Positions 56,794-64,000 of a DNA stretch of 64,000 nt are shown in pieces. Source of the DNA: Apoda limacodes (lineage: Eukaryota; Arthropoda; Insecta; Lepidoptera; Limacodidae). Both the position numbers and the translations under genes were made by a program. The first letter of the stretch is position 1. The number at the start of each line of letters is the position of its first letter. The stretch lies in the NCBI GenBank assembly GCA_946406115.1, contig OX291553.1:14575001-14639000 (forward strand), written 5' to 3'. The notes under the pieces are model-generated. The model did no database searches. It was not told the origin of the DNA and worked only from the letters and a program-made list of their open reading frames with translations.

Positions 56794-59148
56794 TTCAAAC
56801 ACCATTTTTCACTGATTGTAATACACTATTTTTTTATATTTCATAGTAAATAGTCGGTTTTATTTATTTCTTATTATGTAATATAATCAGGTCAGCAGTT
56901 CAAGCTCAATATCAATAACTCTTCCACCTTTTAACATTTTGCAAAGCATTTAGAGAAAATGATATCACTCTTGATGTGAGTCATATTGAATTCAAATGGT
57001 AAAATATACAATTTGAAAACAATAACGAATGACATTTTATAGGTGGATAAGATAAGATAGTTTTATAGCTTTAAGATAGCTTTATAGCTTAAAGATAGCT
57101 TTAAGATAGCAATATATACTACGAATAATTACCACTTTAATCATAACCATGTTTTAGATAATTATTACTTCATGGTTATTATTCCTTTTCTAGCTCTTCT
57201 ACGTAAAGAACGCATAGAGCAGTGAAAGCCTCCTCCAAAACTTTCCATTTTCTCTTGTCTTTGGCTGTTCTTTTCCCACAGCACCTGGTTTTTTTGGATG
57301 TCATCACTCCACCTTAAAAGTGAACTTTTCTTTTATTTTAAAAGGGGTAACAATCATTTATATATACTCATTTTTTGTCCACTGATCGTCTTTGACTCTT
57401 TGTGTATGTCCAGCCCATCTCCAACTAAGTCGCAATGCATGACTTACTACATCTTTAGCCTTAGTTGTTATTATAATTATCTTATTTTTGACTCTATTTA
57501 AGAGATTTAATCTCTAGTAGCTACTCTTCATAACCCTCTGACATATTTTTAGTTTGTCAAGTTATTTCTGTAATAGGCCAGGTAAGGCACGCATATGTAA
57601 GCTCCCATGAGCAGCAAATTTTTAATAGTATTTATAGATACTTATGATAATTTTACGTATAATGAACTAAAATATAAAATAAATGTAATTTTATAAATAA
57701 AGCAAAAAGTTGCATAACTAGGAAAGACTTTAAAGAAGTCTATATGCATTATCTTCTGAGGAATGTGATATTAAACTCTTCAAGAGCTCGGGACATAAGC
57801 CGTCTTATCCAGAGGCTGATTATAAAAGGTAGAAAAGGTGTTAACAACTTCGAGGTTGTGTTGATAAGACATGGGTAAGTAGAATCGAGAAAATAATAAA
57901 AGAATAAAGAAACCGGCCGAGAAGGTATTGGATGTTAAATTATAATAGATTATAATATGTTTCTAACATAAAATATACTGTTTATTCCGAGGTCCGTGGA
58001 TCAAAACTACTGCCTTATGTTTATTAATTTGACTAACCTTGTGGCCGCCTTTCTCGGATGTAAAGGGTGACTGGTCTGTATATCCTATCGTCAGTAGGGG
58101 CCTAACTTGAACAGAGAGAATTTACTTTAAGGGAAGCAAACAGAAGGGAATTAAGACAAAATAATAGTATACTGTTATCAGTCGTTATCACTGTGACGTC
58201 GCCGCCAGCCGACGTTGTTCCAAAATCCGACTCAAACCGGTCAATCCCGGCGCGGTGTAGAGGCTGGAAAGTAGAAGCTGTCCGAAAAGTATGCACCTGA
58301 TGCACTGTCCACTAGCACTTCACCAAAACCGTTGTCCCCGTGGACGAGATGTTCAATATAATATAAAACTCTGATGCAAACATAGGTATGTTTGCAGATT
58401 TAACAACAGATATCAACCGGTGTTAAATATTTGCACAATCATTATTATAAACATATTTTATTATAACGAATTAGTCTGCATTTAATTATAAATTATTATC
58501 TTTGTATTAAGTTTTGACAAGCATTCAAGTACATACGTGTACAAGGATTTTAACTTTTCAAAGCAAGTTTTTTATCAAATAGAACTCTAAAAGAGGGTTC
58601 TTTAACTATTAATTTTAATTAGTCACGGTTGATTTTTATCAAACAGTATTTTATAGTCACTATGTTAAATCTAATCAAATATTTTTTGAATGGGACAACA
58701 GCGGAGATGAAAGGCAACTTTAGGTTTAACATTAAAACTATATACTAGTTTTATGTATTGGTAAATTACGTAATGAAGATATTGGCACTGGTAGGCATTT
58801 TTTTTACGAAGTATAATTATAAAACTTAGACGTAAAATAGTGTCTCAATATTTAAGTGGGTTTTTCAACTTTTGTTTGACGAAACAGATTTATTGATACC
58901 TACTGATCCAGGTGTTTTAACAGCTTCAATGGCTTCGTAGATAATGATCCTGGTTGCTGAACCAAGAGGAGTTAGTTTGATACCCGTACAGGACAAACAT
59001 TTACGCAATGAAAAATTATTGTTTATTACGTTTCTTTGTACTAACCCTTAGCCCTTAGTATAAGCTTTGCTTAGTAAGGGACTATATGGCGTTGTGTAAG
59101 TTTTTAAAAAATATTTTTTGGAGTTTACTCCTTAAGAATCGATTTGCA
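56794..59148. other. Mostly empty; short repeat and one GC-rich patch
   Basis: 57061-57110 is a run of ~11-bp atagctttaag units. 58100-58345 is GC-richer. On the minus strand one of its frames reads IEHLVHGDNGFGEVLVDSAS before a stop, and another reads HRAGIDRFESDFGTTSAGGD. I cannot tell an exon from a transposon scrap. Confidence 0.35.
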
Positions 59149-59156
59149 TATATAAG
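59149..59156 (+). promoter_or_regulatory. TATA box of the small two-exon gene
   Basis: TATATAAG preceded by gc and followed by gag, about 310 bp before the start codon. It predicts a transcription start near 59180. Several upstream ATGs would then lie in the leader. Confidence 0.45.
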
Positions 59157-59465
59157 GAGCCCGGTATGAGAAAAATGTGAGGAGTAAAATCTATCGATGA
59201 ATGACCTCGTTACGTTTTTGGTGCGCATCCTATGTCGCGCAACTTTCTAATTTGGTTGTGAGTGTAGGGTATAGGGACATGTGCATAGGGTATACTGCAA
59301 AGCGACTATACCTATATGTTATTGGGTTTGTTTATTTCTATCAGTGTCGACATTTTTATATTGCTGTTTTTATTATAAATATCAATAATTAATATTGTTA
59401 TTGTGAAGTTTTAATCGTTATCATTGTGTTCCGCTAAAGTGAACTGAAGGTATTTTCAAATAACT

Positions 59466-60135
59466 ATGGCAGAAAGAGGTGTAGATGATATTGCCGGAAC
59501 ATCTAAAAAACACGTGGCTGCAAGGTACGTTGCAATTCATGTATTATATGTATGAGCATGTGCAATTTGTATTTATTAAATATTTTAATAATTATCGAGC
59601 GCATCCACATAAAATAGAAAATTTCTAACCTAACCAAAAATTAATTTTTTTGTCGATGTCTATAAATTCTTCCACGTTATTATGATTTATTTTATAAATA
59701 ATTTTTGAATATTAACAATTGTAGTCAATAATTCGATAATATTATCAGAAAAATCGACAATATTTTTTCATTATAATAATGTTTTTATAAAATTTTCTTT
59801 TGAAAGGTTATTTTTTAGCTTATTTAAATAATTTTCATGTACTATTTATTATTGTACGTAAAAGATTTAGTGACATAATTATCTTTTTATAACCATTTTT
59901 GTTAATTATTGAGATAATATTATATTTTAAATAAAAAATTAATTATAATAATTTTAAAAAAATGTTTATGAAAACCTTTTTTTATCAATTTTCTTTTTAA
60001 AGTTAATTAAAATTTTTATAATTATGCATTTATAAATTTTCTAATTTTTTTTTATATTTTTTTACTAGGAAAAAATCTAAACCTCCAAAAACTCCAGCCG
60101 AGAGACAGCGAGCTTACCGATTAAAAAAAAATTAA
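59466..60135 (+). CDS. Small basic protein with TPAERQRAYR motif, 2 exons, frame broken
   Basis: Exon 1 is 59466-59524 (starts MAERGVDDIAGTSKKH; the ATG has an in-frame TGA upstream) with donor AAG/GTACGT. The intron (59525-60068, 544 bp, very AT-rich) ends ttactag, and exon 2 starts at 60069, giving KKSKPPKTPAERQRAYRLKK. As written the frame stops at 60133-60135, right after a run of nine A (60123-60131), for 41 residues. In the shifted frame the reading stays open to a TGA at about 60199-60201 (MKEAQNILAINQPSG...), suggesting an intact length of about 65 residues. Two AATAAA signals follow (60254-60259, 60273-60278). Short PAERQR-x-YR segments occur in insect proteins linked to transposons and DNA binding. 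Function here is unknown; the gene may itself belong to an unrecognised element. Confidence 0.5.
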
Positions 60136-60253
60136 TGAAGGAAGCCCAAAATATTCTGGCAATCAACCAACCCTCAGGGTCCGTCGCACCCGTGCACATC
60201 TGAAATTGACTATTGTAAAAAGTTTAATGTAAAATATTTCGTCGATTAGTTAT

Positions 60254-60278
60254 AATAAATGTATATGAAATGAATAAA
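60254..60278 (+). terminator. Two polyadenylation signals
   Basis: AATAAA at 60254-60259 and again at 60273-60278, about 55-75 bp past the end of the shifted reading frame of the small gene. Confidence 0.45.
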
Positions 60279-60280
60279 TA

Positions 60281-61097
60281 TATATTTATATATGTATAGT
60301 AAACTCCAGTCGTGCGTCGGAGCTGACACACACAATTTTTATTATTATTATTACAATAGTTATATTTACTTACAATTCTTTAGTTTACAAAAAGTAGGTA
60401 CAATTCCTATCCTTTCATATTCTACAAATATTTAAAAAATAACTGACTAACATGTACAAGTACAACCTAACCCGATTAAATAAGTCTTGAAACCTATAAT
60501 TTAGCAGATACGTTTTTACACAGCATTGGCAAGCATAGAAATGGAAGTGAAACCGAAGATCTTTAAGCCCAAAACTATGAACCCAGAAATTTCAAAATGT
60601 GGCATGAAGATCTACATACGATTCAACTAAAAAGATATTTAAATAAAACCCGAAGAGAGAGACACGGGATGTGCAGGTTTGTATTAAGGGGAGAAATAAG
60701 TAGTGGATTTTAATCTTGTTACATGTCTTCTTAGTAAAACAGTAGTATTTACAAAAAGTGGATTTTGCGAATATACTAAATCTGAAATCTGAAGAAAATA
60801 AAACCTTAAGTCAAAATTTATTCAGAAAATTGCAGAATTAAATCAAATCTAAAGTTAATTCCGGCACATTCCGAAAACTGTGTCCATTTATGCCTTCAAA
60901 ACTATTACAAACTCATATCAACGCAGGCCCCAAACTACATGGTACCTATAAGACCAAAAATTCAGTGGCTAACAGTAAGACCATCGAGTTTGGCTTGATT
61001 ACTTGTTACTTGTTCATAGTTACATATAACATAAGTTATATAGCCATATAGTTATATAGCCAGAAGATATGGTGATGTAGAAGCTTATTTTATAAAG
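60281..61097. other. No feature seen
   Basis: AT-rich; a ttattattattatta tract near 60340 and a tatatagccatatagttatat tract near 61038. Confidence 0.4.
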
Positions 61098-61600
61098 GGT
61101 TTTCCAATAAGAGGTTTCATTTTAATAGCCTGCTATTTTAATAGCCTGCTATTTGGTCAGCTATCAATTTTGAAGCTTTTGTCATTTGACATTTGACAAG
61201 TAAAAACTACGCCATTATTCACAACACATTATACAACACGCTTCAACAACGCACTGAAATTATTAAAATTACAATTACAATCGCAATTTTGCAAGAAAAG
61301 TTTCCTGAACGTGTTATTTCTCAAAGAGGTGATCACAATTGGCCACCGAGATCTTGTGATTCCCTTTAGACTTTTTTCTTTGGGGCCACGTGAAAGATAA
61401 GGGATATGCCAATGCTTCACAATCGATTCAAGACCTTAAAAATGGAATTCGTGAAGTTATCGAGGACATACAGCCGCAAATGTGCGAATTGGTTATGGAA
61501 AATTTCATGAAAAGGATATGGTGCTGCAAGCGTAGCCATGGCAGCCATTTCGCTGATTTCGTTTGTATATGCATATTGTTAAATTTTATGTAAAAGTAAA
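61098..61600 (+). pseudogene. Tc/mariner-superfamily element with internal deletion
   Basis: The 5' end reads gggttttccaataagaggtt, typical of these elements. The start of the transposase (QQRTEIIKI) is joined after a large deletion to LQEKFPERVISQRGDHNWPP, RSCD. After a short frame-shifting loss come PLDFFLWGHVKDKGYANAS, QSIQDLKNGIREVIEDIQPQ, MCELVMENFMKRIWCCKRSH. The last catalytic Asp (PLD) remains; the first two are deleted. It represents the same transposase type as 33337-33725 but the complementary end. The 3' inverted repeat was not found. A 16-bp tract (ttttaatagcctgcta) is doubled near 61120. Confidence 0.8.
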
Positions 61601-62394
61601 ACAAATTAATAATGCAGAAGAAAAGGGTAAAGAACCAAACAAAACTCTTGAATAAAAAAATATTGAACACAACTTGTTCCATCCTTTAAATATTTTAGGG
61701 TCAGACCGTAAAAGACACTTAAGACACTCAAAACGTGCAGTTTGGTGTCATTTGTACATTCCAAATAAAATGAAGAAAGGCATTGACCTTTATTATTTAA
61801 ATTATTTAAATTAAAATATTTAAATAGGTACCTATATGACAATATTTGGGCAATCAATATGTACTTATTTATTCGGTGGAATGTCAAATATGCTGAATAA
61901 ATGGCGATTTTTTTAAATCAAATTGAAGGGATTAGTGAAATACCTATTTTCATGAAATTCCAAACGAATGACTAACAGTAGGTAAACTCAAAATTCCGTG
62001 GATTTTGTTTATATGAAAACGTGGAATGAGAGTTTCAACTTGCAGACTATTTTAGTGATACCTATCTGACGTAACATCACGGATTTTAATCAAGTATTGA
62101 CTGATATATTCTTGCCATCATACGCAACCAAGGTAGCTCAAGCACACACCTTTTTTACTTAGAGTAGTCGCACACTAAAGACCAAACTGTCTTAGTGTTG
62201 GTTTTTCTTACTTGCCGTAGCGTTGGCAGGGCAAGCAAACTATTACCACGCTTGTGCTTGAAAAAAAAAAAATGCTTGTATGCATGCAGGCTTGCTTTAT
62301 TTTTGGCTTGAACGCCGTCCTGCGTTAGTGTCTCATATAAATTGTTCAAGTGAATCGCATTAAAATAAGAAAATTTAGCATAACTTACCTTTTG
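61601..62394. other. No feature seen
   Basis: AT-rich. A cttg-rich patch at 62220-62310 carries nothing recognisable. Confidence 0.4.
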
Positions 62395-62500
62395 TTTTTT
62401 TTTTTTATACCACTAAGGTGGCAAACAAGCCTACGGTCCGCCTGATGGTAAGCGGTCACCGTAGCCTATGGACGCTTATAACGTACCTCTGGGGCTCTGG
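62395..62500 (-). mobile_element. Jockey-type LINE 3' UTR end (family B), minus strand
   Basis: T-run 62395-62406, then ataccactaaggtggcaaac, ggtccgcctgatggtaagcg and agcctatggacgct: the reverse complement of the 12.8-kb 3' end. Only about 100 bp were inserted. Confidence 0.85.
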
Positions 62501-63487
62501 GAAATTACCGGTTTGCGTGGATTTTTAAGGATATTTCTGCGGCACACATACTTGTGTTGTTGTGTTATATATGAGCTATTACTGTTAACGTTTGCTTGTA
62601 TGGTGTGGTAGTGTGTGGTTGCGATTGTAGGACATTTTTTGTTGCGTTCCACTTTAAACACGCTCGACAAGACTGTCTAATCTGTCTGCTTAGTTGTTAG
62701 TGACCGCTCACTTTTACGGTATCATATCACCTAGTTATCACACCATCAATAAATCACACACATTACAGGAAATGCTAAGATAACTAGAGATTTGCAAAAA
62801 CTTGTAAATAGTACTCGTTGATTGATTGAAAAAGATAAATAGAGGCGTGAACTTTTTGTTTAAAAGCAAAAAATTAAAGTTTTAGCGCAATTTCGATAGG
62901 TCAAGATAAATAATGGTTGCGGAAGCATTGAATCGGTTTTTTTAGGTTTGAACAATCATTAATTATTAGATGCCTCTTTATTGGCTTGTTATCGATGAAA
63001 CATCCCTGATATGTGCCGAGTGACAGATTTATTATTCATACGAGGTAATTTTTGCTGTCTTCCTGGTGCGAACTTTATTTATACACCTTTGTGTGATTCT
63101 TAAAAATATAATAACATCATTTGACGTTATATTTTTAGATATACGACTAATGTTTTCTGATCTTTGAATTTATTATGTTTGTTATGATATCTAAATATAA
63201 TATTGTTACCAAACAACATCAATAAAATATTAAAGGGCTTCGTAACTTTATAAATAGCTTTTATAAACTTGTAATGCCACCGCTTATGTTTCACTTTGCC
63301 TGTTTGATTTACAATAGTTATTTGTTATGTTAGGCTGCAAAGCAGTTATTTGGCGAGAGCGCTTGTATAAAATACAGAGCAAACGAAGGATTCTAAGAGA
63401 AATCCTGAGCGTAGCAAGGGCTTTTGAGGCACGAAACCCAAATAATTTTGCAGTCGTGCTTAAAAAACGCAATTTATATCCTCCTCC
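62501..63487. other. No gene seen; one possible repeat scrap
   Basis: AT-rich. At 63350-63460 the text ggattctaagagaaatcctg then agcgtagcaagggcttttga resembles a moth dispersed repeat, but I cannot name it. Confidence 0.35.
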
Positions 63488-63717
63488 TTTTTTTATACCA
63501 CTAAGGTGTGCACAAACAGGCTTACGGTCCGCCTGATGGTAAGCAGTCACTGTAGCCTATATACGCTTGCAACACTATCACTCGCGCGTTACCGACCCTT
63601 CAAAAATCTAATAACTTCTTTCTTGCAGAACTGTACACAGTAGTTGTGTAACAGTACTGTAGTCCTTAGAGAAAACCTTGGCGGGAGCTCATTCCACAAC
63701 CCACGCGTTCGCGGGAT
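63488..63717 (-). pseudogene. Jockey-type LINE 3' end (family B), minus strand
   Basis: The T-run at 63488-63494, ataccactaaggtg and ggtccgcctgatggtaagca mark the 3' UTR. Beyond it the minus strand encodes pieces of the C-terminus (LWNELP, AKVFS, KKEVIRFLKGR), interrupted by an altered stretch around 63632-63650. Truncated at about 63717 in the LGLWNELP region. Confidence 0.8.
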
Positions 63718-64000
63718 CTACTGCGATGAACTGACTTTTCCTTCAAAATTGATCATTAAGTATGTTTACTTTACTAGGGGATGGAGTAATTTTGAGCGCG
63801 GATTTTGAACAATAAAGAAAGCCTTCCCAAGCCAATATTTTAATTCTTAACTTTTAACCGATATCATGGTGTTTTTAATGAACTTTTATACTAATATAGA
63901 AAAAGAGCCGATTTTATAAGATTTTTTTATTCAAACAGACGGCCAACGAAGGCTTCTAGGCAGTGCAATAGTGAGGTTAATTACGTGGCAGGACGGAGAG
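63718..64000. other. No feature seen
   Basis: AT-rich to the window edge. Confidence 0.4.

Overview
The window looks like nuclear DNA of a moth or butterfly (Lepidoptera). It is AT-rich and gene-poor, and its one clear host gene has spliced exons with GT-AG introns. The repeats are of types I know from lepidopteran genomes: Jockey, CR1 and RTE LINE pieces, a tRNA-derived SINE, a (TTGAAT)-tailed SINE-like repeat, the 'GTACGGAACCC ... CACTTGGCCG' repeat, and TTAA- or TA-flanked palindromic MITEs. I see no bacterial, organellar or viral gene set.

One host gene can be rebuilt completely. A five-exon minus-strand gene (7203 down to 4274) encodes a secreted CAP-superfamily (antigen 5 / venom-allergen-like) protein of about 320 residues. 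It has an unusual Ser/Tyr/Gln/Asn-rich C-terminal extension encoded by its own last exon. A second, smaller candidate is a two-exon plus-strand gene (59466-60135). It has a good TATA box upstream and two AATAAA signals downstream. It encodes a small basic protein with a TPAERQRAYR motif, and its frame is broken in a run of nine A.

Layout. 1-3.1 kb: a tyrosine-recombinase relic, a Jockey 3' end, a tandem duplication of a 5'-exon-like module, and a second Jockey-type 3' end. 4.2-7.5 kb: the CAP gene and a GC-rich block just upstream. 8-19 kb: mostly unassigned DNA with dispersed repeats, a SINE, an (ACTGC/ACTAC)n array and a nested tandem repeat. 19-26 kb: two palindromic MITEs, a pair of ~490-bp repeats 4.4 kb apart, and a decayed Jockey-type endonuclease/RT copy. 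27-30 kb: a nearly full CR1-like LINE (minus) ending in a 20-bp snap-back hairpin. 33-36.5 kb: relics of a Tc/mariner transposase, Jockey-type RT, RTE RT and another Jockey 3' end. 38-43.4 kb: tandem repeats (88, ~84 and 113 bp), with a Jockey ORF2 abutting the 113-bp satellite and itself split by a 148-bp CR1 tail with a 5-bp target-site duplication. 44-54 kb: LINE scraps, a GC-rich block with a TATA box, a candidate MITE, an inverted repeat whose arms carry 5S-rRNA-like sequence, and a short tandem repeat. 54-64 kb: two opposed LINE fragments, a SINE-like tail, the small TPAERQR gene, an internally deleted Tc/mariner copy and two minus-strand Jockey-type 3' ends.

Apart from the two genes, most recognisable sequence is transposon debris, so the genes do not form a pathway. 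Most remaining stretches have no interpretable content by eye. No undescribed multi-gene system is visible. The most novel-looking items are the CAP tail, the small TPAERQR gene and the 5S-bearing inverted repeat.
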